DNA of 64,000 nucleotides from Bdellovibrio sp. (GCA_025359945.1 JANYDD010000031.1:124001-188000); one strand, 5' to 3'. Positions 51,094 through 60,863 are shown, counted from the first letter of the stretch. Notes: generated by a model not told the origin, from the letters alone. Numbers and translations: made by a program.

Positions 51094-52320
51094 TTAAAAA
51101 TCCATATTCAGTTTAACTTGGTACACACGGTTTTCTACTGGAGCACTTAATGCACCGAACTCTTCACCGTAGGTCGCCAAGTCCAATCTAAAAATGCTAA
51201 ATAGTGCAGATACCCCTGCTGTGTAATACATTTGGTTTAAGCCAACTCGCCATTGACCTTTCCACCAGCTGGTCACGGTCCAGTCAAATTCAAAACCAAC
51301 ATGGACTGATTTTCTCCAGGTGTAACTAGGGTGGCCCAAATCCCGGATGTCTAACAGTCCGCGACCTCGAAAGATCCACAGCGGAGGGTATTCCCATTTA
51401 CTGCCGAAATCAAAAACCCTGTAAAGTCTTTCGGGGGGGTTGTTGGTGCTTGCGTTTTTATTGATTAATTTAAAAGTTTGTCCAAACCCATAATCAAAAA
51501 TATTTCTGGCTACAAAACCAAATGTCGGCCTTGCGTATCGAAAATAGGACCAGAAACCGTCAGAAGGAATGTCAGGCGTGTACAGTGTACCTAAATCCAT
51601 GTCGACCGTGTAGCCCTCTTGAAAATCAGAAGTCTTGACCACGTTTGAATCGGCAATCAAGTCAATCGCGTTAACTTGTTTGGCTAAATAACCTCGGTTA
51701 ATTAATTTCGCAGTGGTTCCCCACGAAAGACGACCCGGAACACCTTTGATATCATTTCCGTAACCGTAAGCGATCGTTGAATCCAAATAAGACCTGACGT
51801 CAATGGCCGGCGTCCCTTGCTTTTGGATCGACATTTCCACTGTAGCGTCCGCTGGCAAAACGGCGATACCCCAGTGACGGCGAACCCAAACTCCCTGCAG
51901 TAAACTAGTGCGAAGTGAGTAAGCTTTTCCATAATTTTTTTCCAAAAGTTCAGACATCGCCGTAAATTTTTGAATATCAGTTCCTTGCGTGCTTGATGCT
52001 GAACTGACGTCTTTAATAAAAGTTGGGTAAGTTGATGTGCCCCCGACTTCCAAAGCTAAATTTATCTGACCATCTTCGCGACGAGCCAACCCTGCAGGGT
52101 TGTATAAAATGGCGTTGTAATCATCCGCGACAGCAATAAAAGCATCCCCCATTCCCAGAGGCTTAGGGTCTTGGTACTGGTGATGGATTCCGGTAAAAGT
52201 TTGATCCGCGGCATTTGCAACCATCACCCCAGACACCGTGAGCACCCCTACCGCCCATCGCAACAAGAAATATTCTAGGCGTTTTGATGAAGATTTTTTT
52301 TGATGGCTATGACTTTTCAT
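51094..52320 (-). CDS. Outer-membrane beta-barrel protein (PorV/UPF0164-like), paralogue 3
   Basis: 408 residues with a long basic N-region and signal peptide (ends VANAAD). Signature KPLGMGDAFIAVADDYNAILYNPAGLARR matches paralogues 1 and 2. C-terminal strand ends NMDF, as expected for BAM-inserted barrels. It is single-gene and carries an AT-rich promoter region upstream. Confidence 0.8.
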   Translation of the reverse strand: MKSHSHQKKSSSKRLEYFLLRWAVGVLTVSGVMVANAADQTFTGIHHQYQDPKPLGMGDAFIAVADDYNAILYNPAGLARREDGQINLALEVGGTSTYPTFIKDVSSASSTQGTDIQKFTAMSELLEKNYGKAYSLRTSLLQGVWVRRHWGIAVLPADATVEMSIQKQGTPAIDVRSYLDSTIAYGYGNDIKGVPGRLSWGTTAKLINRGYLAKQVNAIDLIADSNVVKTSDFQEGYTVDMDLGTLYTPDIPSDGFWSYFRYARPTFGFVARNIFDYGFGQTFKLINKNASTNNPPERLYRVFDFGSKWEYPPLWIFRGRGLLDIRDLGHPSYTWRKSVHVGFEFDWTVTSWWKGQWRVGLNQMYYTAGVSALFSIFRLDLATYGEEFGALSAPVENRVYQVKLNMDF

Positions 52321-52511
52321 AAATTTTCCCTGCTGTTCTTTTTACTTTCAAGTTAATCTTAAATGCTTTTAAATTATCCTTAGGCTTGTTATTCCAAATT
52401 TTGTCGGCTTTAATTTATTTGTCTTCAAACTGAGAATCATTTTGATTAATGATCGTATTTTTTTTTGTAATGTTAAACATTTCTTTTCAATTGGAACAAT
52501 GAGGCACGACC

Positions 52512-53183
52512 TTGAAGAATCCCTTAAACTCCCGCTTTTTTAGCTTTCCCCTCGGTCTAGTTTTAGTGCTTTCGCCTGCAGCTTGGGGGGCTTCTGCCGA
52601 CCCACTAAGTACTTCCAAAAAACCCACATCCAAACTGAATAGTCCGAAATTAGACCAAGATGCCAATTCTGCCGAAAAAAAGATTATGTTTGAATCTTTA
52701 CAGCCCGCTGAAGTTGATCCCATTGAATCCACTCCCAGCGACGAGCTGATTCTTCCCACTAGAAAATTTGCGTATAAAGCCGTACTTGCTGGTTTTGGTT
52801 TTTGGTTCGGAAATTTTACAGAAAATCCTCCGGGCACAACTGTGTACGGTCAGTTGGCTTTTAGTTTTTACCAGCGAGAAAGAGTCGGCTACGACATGGG
52901 TTTGGAGCTTTTGCAAACGGGCCACTTGGGAGTTTTTGCCACCAAAAAATGGCTGTTTCAAATTCTTAAAAATTATGAACCTTATTTTTCTGTGGGTGGT
53001 GGGGCTCTTTTCAAACCTTCTGAGGCCATTGGATCGTTGATTAATATTAACCGCTATCAGATTAGGCTTAACGCCGGACTTGAAGATGTCTTCGAGCTCA
53101 GACGCCGACTGCGAAGTGAACTGGGTTTAGGGATTGGCCTTTTAGGATTATCTTATCATTTACAAATTTCTTACACGTTTTAA
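52512..53183 (+). CDS. Secreted beta-rich protein, probable small outer-membrane barrel
   Basis: 223 residues with a TTG start after GAGG and a signal peptide (ends AAWGASA). A low-complexity Ser/Lys/Pro linker (about 30-75) precedes strand pairs with aromatic girdles (AGFGFWFGNF, YEPYFSVGGGALF) and a final SYHLQISYTF ending in Phe. Fits an eight-stranded barrel, family unknown. It converges on coaE with a four-base overlap. Confidence 0.7.
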   Translation: MKNPLNSRFFSFPLGLVLVLSPAAWGASADPLSTSKKPTSKLNSPKLDQDANSAEKKIMFESLQPAEVDPIESTPSDELILPTRKFAYKAVLAGFGFWFGNFTENPPGTTVYGQLAFSFYQRERVGYDMGLELLQTGHLGVFATKKWLFQILKNYEPYFSVGGGALFKPSEAIGSLININRYQIRLNAGLEDVFELRRRLRSELGLGIGLLGLSYHLQISYTF

Positions 53184-53788
53184 GAATTTAAATTAAGTTT
53201 TGTTAAAACTTTTTCGACTTCGGCTTCAAGATCCTCTAAGCTTCCAGCATTTTCAATCACTTGATCAGCTAGCTTGATTTTTTGATGCAAGGGAATCTGA
53301 TTCGCCATTCGCGCCTGGATCTGGGCTGCAGTCCATTTTCTATTTTCAAAAAGTCTTTTTTTTCGAACTTCGTCGGGCGACGTAACCACAATAATTTGAT
53401 CAAATTGACTTTCCATTTTTTTCTCGAACAGTAAAGGCACATCGTAAAAGGCTGCCGATACTTTTTGGTTCATCCATTTCGCTTTTTGATTTTTAACTTC
53501 CTGCTGGATCAAGGGGTGCAGAATACCCTCCAGTTTCAGCAAGGCTTCAGAATTCGAAAAAACTAATTCGGCCAATTTTTTTCGGTCCAAGATCATCACG
53601 TCTGGCTTTTTTAGAAAATAATCTGGACCAAAGGCTTGCTCAATTTTTTGAAGACCAAAAGTTCCAGGTTGGGTCATTTGGTGAGCCAATTGGTCCGCGT
53701 CCAGTACAAAAAATCCGCGACCGCGCAAAATCTTCGCGACTTCGGATTTTCCGCTGGCAATTCCCCCGGTCAGACCACACCAAATCAT
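53180..53788 (-). CDS. coaE: Dephospho-CoA kinase CoaE
   Basis: 202 residues from ATG 53788, which gives the usual start MIWCGLTGGIASGKS with the P-loop; an upstream ATG at 53818 would add ten residues. DADQLAHQM and the LID region (RKWTAAQIQARMANQIP) are present. Final step of coenzyme A synthesis; coaD is at 22.4 kb. Confidence 0.93.
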   Translation of the reverse strand: MIWCGLTGGIASGKSEVAKILRGRGFFVLDADQLAHQMTQPGTFGLQKIEQAFGPDYFLKKPDVMILDRKKLAELVFSNSEALLKLEGILHPLIQQEVKNQKAKWMNQKVSAAFYDVPLLFEKKMESQFDQIIVVTSPDEVRKKRLFENRKWTAAQIQARMANQIPLHQKIKLADQVIENAGSLEDLEAEVEKVLTKLNLNS

Positions 53789-53880
53789 GGTCTTACTTTG
53801 GAACAATTCTAGACTCATGTCTAATCATTTGAATTCCAAAAAAAGCCGATGATATCGATGAAGGACTAAAATTTAAAAAG

Positions 53881-55824
53881 ATGAAATTTAAATCGGCCGA
53901 ACCTTTTGGAAAATATTTACTTTTAGAAAAAATCGCCGCCGGTGGTATGGCCGAAGTTTATCTGGCAAAATCTTCTGGCGCCGAGGGCATCGGTCGATTC
54001 TTCGCCATCAAAAGAATTCTGCCGCAGTTTTCCGACAACGCTGATTTTATCGATATGTTCAAAGAAGAAGCCAAGATCGCCATGAATCTAAGTCATGGTA
54101 ACGTGGTTTCGATTTTTGAATTTGGTGTAGAAAAAGGGCAGTTTTATTTGGTCATGGAATTTGTCGAAGGCCAAAACCTGCGACAAGTCCTGAACCACCT
54201 GCAAAAAACCGGACGAAAACTATCACTGGAACAAACCATTTACGTCATTAAAGAAGTAGCCGCAGGATTAGATCAAGCACATCGCTGTTTAGATAAAACC
54301 ACTGGAAAGCCTTTAAACATTATTCATCGGGATATGAGCCCGCAAAATATTATGATCAGCTTCGAAGGCGAAGTTAAAATCGTCGACTTTGGAATTGCCA
54401 AAGCCGAAACTCAACTTGAGCAAACTCGCGCTGGGACTATCAAAGGCAAATACGGCTACATGAGCCCCGAACAGGCCGAAGGGCAAAACACGGATCCACG
54501 CACCGATATTTTTTCGTTAGGAATTATCATGTGGGAATTGCTGGCCCACGAACGATTATTTACCGCGCAAAATGAAGTGGCCGTATTAAAAAAAATTCGC
54601 GAGTGCAATATCCCCTCGCTGCGAAAACTAAATCCCGCTATTCCTGCCGAGCTTGAAAAAATTGTTTTGAAGGCTTTGTGCAAAGATAAAACTTTGCGCT
54701 ACCAGTCCTCGGGATTGTTGCATAAAGATCTGAATCGATTTTTAAATACTCAGTATCCCGATTTTGCGGGTCAAGACTTTAGTCTGTTTATGAAATCCAG
54801 TTATTCTGAAATGTTTTTAGCGAATCGCAAAAAACTTTCTTATTTTGCTAAATTCTCGGTGCCTACAGAAAACTCGGTGTCAATCACTGAATCAATCACG
54901 TCGGCTCAGAGAAATTTAGCGGACGCGGAAGAAAAAAAATCTCGCCAAGAACACAATCCCGTCGGCGACATGATCGAAAAAACCGTTAGCCAACAAGTAG
55001 ATCTGAGCCACTTAAAAATCACCACGATCAAAAGTTCCACTGATTTGCGATCGCCCTCTTCGGTTTCTTCAAGTTCTTTGTCGACGGGAACATCTTCTGT
55101 CGCAGGCCCTAGAAATCCTCAACGACCACAAAACAATTCTCGACCCAGACCAGGCACGACCAGTTCGGTCACCATCAATTTTGGTTGGTTGCCACCATTA
55201 TTGTTTGCCGTCAGCGTCGCGTATGGTGCTTACACGCTGTGGGAACAGCCCACACTGATCTCTCGGTTTTTGCCATCAGGCATTGCGCCTACAGCGGCGC
55301 CGCTGAATCCAGCTGACGGAAGTGGTAGCACCACTCAAAGCGATTCGATGTCCTCGATTCAAAGGGTCCCCTTAAATATTCAAAGTTTTCCTCAAGGGGC
55401 CAAAGTGGTCATTGATGAAGAACTTAAAGGAATCACTCCGTTAAGTTTGGATCTACCTGCCAATAAAGTCTTTCGAGTATCAATAGTTAAAGAAGGTTAT
55501 CTTCCTTTCGAACGAACGGCCGAGAAAGTCACGGCACCCAATTACACATTGAAGGCGACGCTATTGCCCGAACCACCCATGGGTTTTGTCACCATCGAAT
55601 TGAAAAACGGCCCACGCGACACCATCGTCAAAATCAACGACGTGCGGGTGAATGATCAGTCTAATTTAATTAGGTACAAAATTCCTGCTGGCGTTCCGGT
55701 TCGCATCGAGGCCTCGCATCCACTTTCTGGATTCGCGGCAGAACAAGTGGTTACTGTTGGACAAGGCCAATCGAAAGTGATTAATTTCGATATCAATGGA
55801 AAAACCCAACGCCGTTCAGAATAA
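53881..55824 (+). CDS. Transmembrane Ser/Thr protein kinase with PEGA domain
   Basis: 647 residues. Hanks-type kinase domain (about 8-290): glycine loop IAAGGMAEV, Lys in FAIKRI, catalytic HRDMSPQNIM and DFGIAKA, activation loop ending GYMSPEQ. A Ser/Pro-rich linker leads to one membrane helix (about 434-456). The external part holds a PEGA domain (about 497-565) and a second beta domain, likely binding a surface polymer. Substrates unknown. Confidence 0.93.
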   Translation: MKFKSAEPFGKYLLLEKIAAGGMAEVYLAKSSGAEGIGRFFAIKRILPQFSDNADFIDMFKEEAKIAMNLSHGNVVSIFEFGVEKGQFYLVMEFVEGQNLRQVLNHLQKTGRKLSLEQTIYVIKEVAAGLDQAHRCLDKTTGKPLNIIHRDMSPQNIMISFEGEVKIVDFGIAKAETQLEQTRAGTIKGKYGYMSPEQAEGQNTDPRTDIFSLGIIMWELLAHERLFTAQNEVAVLKKIRECNIPSLRKLNPAIPAELEKIVLKALCKDKTLRYQSSGLLHKDLNRFLNTQYPDFAGQDFSLFMKSSYSEMFLANRKKLSYFAKFSVPTENSVSITESITSAQRNLADAEEKKSRQEHNPVGDMIEKTVSQQVDLSHLKITTIKSSTDLRSPSSVSSSSLSTGTSSVAGPRNPQRPQNNSRPRPGTTSSVTINFGWLPPLLFAVSVAYGAYTLWEQPTLISRFLPSGIAPTAAPLNPADGSGSTTQSDSMSSIQRVPLNIQSFPQGAKVVIDEELKGITPLSLDLPANKVFRVSIVKEGYLPFERTAEKVTAPNYTLKATLLPEPPMGFVTIELKNGPRDTIVKINDVRVNDQSNLIRYKIPAGVPVRIEASHPLSGFAAEQVVTVGQGQSKVINFDINGKTQRRSE

Positions 55825-57646
55825 AGAATCCAGTCATGCAACGATTTGCAGCTCCCTAGTGATGCAAAAAACCCAAAAGGGTTCGAATCCTGCAATTCTT
55901 CGTAAAGTCAGCGAAAGCACTAAAGGCATGCACGCCTGGCAGCCCCTAAATTGGGAAGAGTATTTTGACCAGATCGAACAAATGGCCCAAATTCTAAGCC
56001 AAAGCTGCCACGTTGAAAAAGGTCAGACCGTCGCCATTTTATCGAACACTCGTTTTGAATGGTCCTTGTTGGACTGGGCTTTGCTTTCGCTGGGTGCAGT
56101 GGTCGTTCCGATTTACCAAACAGTCACTCTTCAAGATTTAGAAATGATTTTAAATCATTCGGAATCAAATCTTTTAATTGTTGAAAATTTATCGCTCTAT
56201 AAAAATTTTTTAACAATCAAGGATCGCTGCCCCTTGGTCCGCACGGTGATATCCATCGAGACCATAAACTCGGATCTTTTGGGCGATCAAATGCCCCCGG
56301 TTAGCCTTCCGAAACTGAAAGAAAATTATTTTAAAGACCCTCAGTTTCACCTGCAGGACTTTATTGAGAAACTACGATTAGATGATCTTGCGACTTTGGT
56401 TTACACATCCGGAACCACGGGGGATCCCAAGGGCGTTATGCTTTCGCATCAGCAACTTCTTAGTGAAATCGAAGATGTTTTTCAGGCCCTAGATGTCACA
56501 CCAAAAGATGTGACTTTAAGTTTTTTACCGTACTCTCATATTTTGGGTCGAATTGAACATTGGGCGCATGCGTATATTGGATTTACTTTAGCTCACGCCG
56601 AATCTTTTGATCGCTTGAAAAAGAATTTGGCCGATGTCGCACCCACGCTCCTCATTTCGGTTCCAAGAGTATTTGAAAAAATTTATTCGCAAATCCAAAC
56701 GCAAATGGATTCTCAGTCTTGGATCAAACGAGTTTTCTCGTGGGGTTTGAATTACAGCATCGAAGTGAATCAAAAAAAACAAAATCAAATGCCACTGACG
56801 CTTTTAGAATGGGGAAGTGCCGAACTGATTCAAAAATATTTGTTCACACAAATCCGCCAGGTCTTTGGAGGCCGGCTTCGATTTGCATTCTGTGGCGGTG
56901 CCCCCATGAACCCTGAAATCAGCCAGTTTTTTTTCGCCTCGGGTATTTTAATCTTAGAAGGCTATGGTTTGACCGAGACTACTGCCGCTATTTCGGTTAA
57001 CCCAGCTTTCGATTTTAGATTTGGAACCGTTGGCAAACCCGTGGGGGACGTCAAAATCAAGCTTGCGGAAGACGGCGAAATTTTAGTTCATAGCCAAAAA
57101 GTAATGAAGGGATATTTTAAAGATGCAAGCGGTACGGCAAACGCTTTCGTCGATGGAGACTTAAAGGGATATTTTAAAACTGGCGATATTGGCGAATTGT
57201 TGCCGTCGGGCCATTTAAAAATCACCGATAGAAAAAAAGACTTAATAAAAACCTCTGGTGGAAAATACGTGGCGCCACAAAAGATCGAAGCCGTTTTAAA
57301 AGAAAATGCTTTGATCTCGCAAGTCTTAGTTCACGGCGACCAAGAAAAATTTATTGTCTGCCTGTTCACGTTGAATCAAGAAATGACTTTAAAAATCGCT
57401 CGAGAAAAAAACCTGAACTACGTCGACTACGCCAGCCTAACCCAAGATCAAACGATTTTAAATATGGTCCGGGACCTTGTGGCCGACGCGAATTCAAAAC
57501 TAGCAAGTTTTGAGTCGATCAAAAGATTTTCAATTCTTCCCCAGGATTTTTCGGTCGAAGCCGGCGAGCTCACTCCATCACTAAAAATAAAAAGAAAGTT
57601 TCTAGATAAAAAATTACACGCCGAAATCAAAGCGCTGTATCGCTAA
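55796..57646 (+). CDS. Long-chain acyl-CoA synthetase (AMP-forming)
   Basis: 616 residues of the ANL superfamily. AMP-binding motif YTSGTTGDPKGVMLSH, adenylate motif EGYGLTETTAA, the hinge/A8 region GYFKTGDIGELLPSGHLKITDRKKDLIKTSGGKYVAP. It activates fatty acids as acyl-AMP then CoA thioesters. The start overlaps the kinase gene by 29 bases; Met23 is a possible alternative. Confidence 0.92.
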   Translation: MEKPNAVQNKESSHATICSSLVMQKTQKGSNPAILRKVSESTKGMHAWQPLNWEEYFDQIEQMAQILSQSCHVEKGQTVAILSNTRFEWSLLDWALLSLGAVVVPIYQTVTLQDLEMILNHSESNLLIVENLSLYKNFLTIKDRCPLVRTVISIETINSDLLGDQMPPVSLPKLKENYFKDPQFHLQDFIEKLRLDDLATLVYTSGTTGDPKGVMLSHQQLLSEIEDVFQALDVTPKDVTLSFLPYSHILGRIEHWAHAYIGFTLAHAESFDRLKKNLADVAPTLLISVPRVFEKIYSQIQTQMDSQSWIKRVFSWGLNYSIEVNQKKQNQMPLTLLEWGSAELIQKYLFTQIRQVFGGRLRFAFCGGAPMNPEISQFFFASGILILEGYGLTETTAAISVNPAFDFRFGTVGKPVGDVKIKLAEDGEILVHSQKVMKGYFKDASGTANAFVDGDLKGYFKTGDIGELLPSGHLKITDRKKDLIKTSGGKYVAPQKIEAVLKENALISQVLVHGDQEKFIVCLFTLNQEMTLKIAREKNLNYVDYASLTQDQTILNMVRDLVADANSKLASFESIKRFSILPQDFSVEAGELTPSLKIKRKFLDKKLHAEIKALYR

Positions 57647-57651
57647 AGAAA

Positions 57652-58422
57652 TCAAAGCCAGAATCGAAAGCCGATGCTGGCTTGAAACCCCGATAAATTT
57701 AATTTTCTTGCAGTCACGCCATCGTTTTCATAAGCGATGCCGCCCTTGGTGACGGGGCCCTGAAACGATGTCACTGCTAAATTATGGTTCAGTTGTGTGT
57801 GATTTAAATATCGATAACCCAGATCTATAGTGAACGTCGTGGTATCGCTTAAAAGAGTTTCAAATCCCAAGGCGCCACCTGCCATCATTGCGCTGGATTT
57901 AAGTTCCTCTCGAAAATCCTGCAAACCAAATGCGGCAGCTCCCACTGAATTAAATGTGTAACTGTTTTGCAAAGTCAAACTGGCGTAACCACCTTCGGCC
58001 AACATATAAAATCGCGACACCACCCAGGTCTTTAAATTGAATTCAAAGCCCATTTTCAAAATAATATCTGAAATGGCGGTATCTAGTTTGTAAAGCTCGG
58101 TGCCTGCAGTGTTTTTGGCCGCTATCCCTTTGGCCTCTGGAGGCTGCAAAACTTCCACACCTAATTTGGTGTTAACGACTCCGCTGGAAAACACCATGCC
58201 AAATTCATAGCCGTAGGAATTGGTTTGGCCGCCATCAAAGGTCAATTTGTTGCCACTAGAATTTGAAAACGAATTTTGCCCTGGGACATTCACATCGTAA
58301 TTGCCGCGAAGGTAACTAGCGAAGGATTCTTTTTTCATATTAAAAATTCGCGCCGTCGCGAATGGGGGAAATAAAATTAGACCTGCAAACAGAGAGAAAA
58401 AAAACAAACAAGAGATTCTCAT
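57652..58422 (-). CDS. Outer-membrane beta-barrel protein
   Basis: 256 residues. Signal peptide (cleavage near PPFATA). OmpA/OprF-like strand pattern with aromatic residues (NSYGYEFGMVF, SRFYMLAEGGYASLTL, TFTIDLGYRYLNHT) and the C-terminal SIGFRFWL. Probable eight-stranded barrel. Same strand as the VWA-like lipoprotein, 44 bases behind it; probably one transcript. Confidence 0.75.
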   Translation of the reverse strand: MRISCLFFFSLFAGLILFPPFATARIFNMKKESFASYLRGNYDVNVPGQNSFSNSSGNKLTFDGGQTNSYGYEFGMVFSSGVVNTKLGVEVLQPPEAKGIAAKNTAGTELYKLDTAISDIILKMGFEFNLKTWVVSRFYMLAEGGYASLTLQNSYTFNSVGAAAFGLQDFREELKSSAMMAGGALGFETLLSDTTTFTIDLGYRYLNHTQLNHNLAVTSFQGPVTKGGIAYENDGVTARKLNLSGFQASIGFRFWL

Positions 58423-58466
58423 TTTTTTATTTTAGAGAATCTCTTGCAAAGGTCCAAGTCTGGCTT

Positions 58467-59612
58467 TTAGTTCTTGGCGCGAACTGGGTCGAAGTCGATG
58501 TTGATACTGGCGCCTTGTTCAGGGATCGCGTCGCCACGAAACTGGACGGCGTTTTGATCCACAAGGTAGCTCCAGCCGTTGGCTTCGTTGTGGGCAACTA
58601 ACAATCCATTTACTTTCACAACGATCGTGTCGGGATTTGGTTCGCGGTCCAAGACAAATGTACTGGTCAAGGTCAAAACGTTAGCATTTATTTGAGATAA
58701 AGTGTCGCCAAAGTTGGAACAAAGACTTCCTTTAATTCCTTTGGTTTGATCAACGATTTGAGCGTAACGGACACCAATAGCTTGTCCCGAATTACCTAAC
58801 TGAGTCACACATTGCGCAGTATCGGCGTAAATCGCTGATACCGAAAAGTTAGCTGCACCTTTCATAAAAGTGGTTAACCAATCAACGTAATAACTAGTGG
58901 GTTGCAATAAGGGCGCGGCCGCATTGTAGTTTCTGTTAACAACGATCGAGCTTCCGTAGTCACTATCGCCTGAATAATCGTCTTCGTCGCTTAAGATTAT
59001 GATCGACAAAAAGGACCCGGCTCTAGGAAATTCGTAAACTGCATTTTCAGGATTTTTCAGAGCTGCTACAAAGCTTGAAAAAGCACGTTCGTCACCTTTT
59101 CCTGCAACCCCTTGAGTAATAAATTTCTGAAAGTTGGCTGTAGTCGTATTTGAAGGATCCATAATCGTAAAAGGCGTAGTCCCCAAACACAAATTTCCTC
59201 CACCAGTAGCGCAACCGGCACGAAGACGGTCATTATTTTGGGTTGATGGATAATAAGCTTTTACTGTGGTGTTGGCTGCAATGGAGTTAAAATAGGGGTC
59301 TCCCAACCAGGCTTCGGTGGTAGTCACCGCAATTCGGTAGTCAAATCCTAGAGTCGCAAATCGATTAATAAAAGAAGTCATGTTGTTACCCAGGTTGGTC
59401 TGTGATGAATTCATAGAACCCGAGTTATCAATAACAAAAAGGATATCAATTTTTCTTTGGGCGAAAGCGGTTGACTGCTTAAACTCCTGACTATCGGGAA
59501 GTAAGGAATAAGAGCTTTCGGTTTTGCTACACGCCGCAAGCACCAGGCTTAAGCCCAGGGCTAAAAGACCTGAATTCCCTTTCAGACCATTGGTAGAGTA
59601 GTTTGTTTTCAT
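58467..59612 (-). CDS. Lipoprotein with von Willebrand A-like domain
   Basis: 381 residues. Lipobox LAAC (Cys28). A VWA fold starts at IDILFVIDNSGSM, with the metal-ion adhesion motif Asp62-x-Ser64-x-Ser66, and includes IIILSDEDDYSG. The C-terminal part (FVLDREPNPDTIVVKVNG) is a beta domain. Such proteins bind ligands or partner proteins at the outer membrane and could serve adhesion. Confidence 0.82.
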   Translation of the reverse strand: MKTNYSTNGLKGNSGLLALGLSLVLAACSKTESSYSLLPDSQEFKQSTAFAQRKIDILFVIDNSGSMNSSQTNLGNNMTSFINRFATLGFDYRIAVTTTEAWLGDPYFNSIAANTTVKAYYPSTQNNDRLRAGCATGGGNLCLGTTPFTIMDPSNTTTANFQKFITQGVAGKGDERAFSSFVAALKNPENAVYEFPRAGSFLSIIILSDEDDYSGDSDYGSSIVVNRNYNAAAPLLQPTSYYVDWLTTFMKGAANFSVSAIYADTAQCVTQLGNSGQAIGVRYAQIVDQTKGIKGSLCSNFGDTLSQINANVLTLTSTFVLDREPNPDTIVVKVNGLLVAHNEANGWSYLVDQNAVQFRGDAIPEQGASINIDFDPVRAKN

Positions 59613-60145
59613 AGATCATCTCCTTGATTACCCTTATTTTATACGCATTGCGGCGCTGGACCTAGGGTGTCCGTAGGTCCCTGCAAGTACTGGGTTCCTG
59701 GCAGAAAATCTCAATTTGAGACAGGCTAACTGATTGAACTTGTTGATCGAGGACAAGTTGGGCAGTGCAAAAATATTTTTCGGCTGAAAACAAGTTGGGC
59801 AAGAAAATCTGAATCTCGTTTCAACTTTTGATTTTTTTCGCCAAAGAACTGGTCACCCCTAGAAACGGCGCATTTTTTTGGGGACTCTTGGGCGGTGCTT
59901 CGGAGGCGGACTAACTGGACCCAGCACCAGTACACAAACAATTACCATTACTTCCGGCAAATATGTCGCTGATTTCCCAAAGTTCTCTAATTCTTCGGCG
60001 GTGCAATTGCTCAACAATTTTGGGCCAGTGTCTAATTCTAAGACACCTCAATTGTAAAATTTCGCAATCTAAGACCTTCAGTGGATGGCACGGCTTTTGG
60101 AATAGTTCTTTTTGTGGAGTTGTTTAACTTGTCAAAGAGGTTGTT
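59613..60145. promoter_or_regulatory. Non-coding region with inverted and direct repeats
   Basis: 533 bases between divergent lipoprotein genes with no convincing gene. Noted elements: GGACCTA/TAGGTCC inverted repeat (59658-59680), TCTCAA-T-TTGAGA (59709-59721), a 12-base direct repeat ACAAGTTGGGCA (59753 and 59790, 37 bases apart) and GTGTCT/AGACAC (60028-60046). Confidence 0.45.
60086..60104 (+). promoter_or_regulatory. Sigma-54-like element before the Asn/Cys-rich lipoprotein
   Basis: TGGCACGGCTTTTGGAATA. The -24 half is perfect. The -12 half is TTGG rather than TTGC, with the correct ten-base spacing between GG and the second G. It lies 42 bases before the ATG and matches the element at 38601. 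Confidence 0.45.
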
Positions 60146-60751
60146 ATGAAGAAAATCTACTTATTCTTGTTGTCGGCGGCGATTACCGCGCTAGTAGTCT
60201 CGTGCAACAACAAAAACAATGGTGGCGGAGACCCCAACGGCGGCATTCCAGCGGGTTATGCGACGACACCGCAAGCTTGTAATCTGAACACACCCGGTTG
60301 TGTGCCTCAGAATTACCAAAACCTAAATTATAACGGCATGAATTGGGGAGGAACTTTGTTTCCAAACCAATGGAACCCCGGAGTTGGAAACTGTGGTTGC
60401 GTCCCTTTCAACGGAATGCAATACAACCCGTTTTTATTTCCTAACGTAGCAAGTATTGGTTGTGTTCCCGCCAATGCTTTCCAAGGTTTCACGCAATATG
60501 TGAATATGAATGCTTATTGGAGCGCTGGTGGACAAATTAATTATAATTCCAACTTGCAAACTGCGAATGTCCAGCAAATCCCATTTCCAACTCAGTATGG
60601 TGGACCTAGTGGAGCGTGTATGCAACAAATTGGTCCGGGCTGCATTTTATCTCAACAGATGAATGGTTTGGGAAGTGGATGCGCGGCTGGCAGAGTGTGC
60701 AGACCTGCAGCCACTGGTGCTTCGAGCATCGGAATTTGTTTACCCTACTAA
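60146..60751 (+). CDS. Asn/Gly/Cys-rich lipoprotein of unknown function
   Basis: 201 residues. Lipobox VVSC (Cys20). The mature protein is unusually rich in Asn, Gly, Gln and Tyr, with about ten cysteines, several in CxC or paired positions (GNCGCVP, ASIGCVP, GPGCIL, AAGRVCRP). No charged core and no known domain; it may be a surface-exposed disulfide-stabilised protein. Own promoter and terminator. Confidence 0.75.
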   Translation: MKKIYLFLLSAAITALVVSCNNKNNGGGDPNGGIPAGYATTPQACNLNTPGCVPQNYQNLNYNGMNWGGTLFPNQWNPGVGNCGCVPFNGMQYNPFLFPNVASIGCVPANAFQGFTQYVNMNAYWSAGGQINYNSNLQTANVQQIPFPTQYGGPSGACMQQIGPGCILSQQMNGLGSGCAAGRVCRPAATGASSIGICLPY

Positions 60752-60755
60752 ATAG

Positions 60756-60783
60756 ACGGCCGAAATTCGGACGGCCGTTTCTT
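60756..60783 (+). terminator. Rho-independent terminator
   Basis: ACGGCCG/CGGCCGT stem with a nine-base loop and TTTCTTTC tail, four bases after the lipoprotein stop. Confidence 0.8.
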
Positions 60784-60863
60784 TCGTGACTCCCACTTTA
60801 ATTTTGTGGAAGATATTTTTTGTTTAGGCCGCCTACAAAGCGGTCTGAAAAGGGAGTATCAAC

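Noticed and set aside
53840-53880. GCCGAT motif before the PEGA kinase as a FliA promoter
   Set aside because: No matching -35 element at 11-12 bases spacing.
59726-59941. 71-codon minus-strand frame in the 59.6-60.1 kb gap
   Set aside because: No ribosome site and irregular composition; the gap looks regulatory instead.
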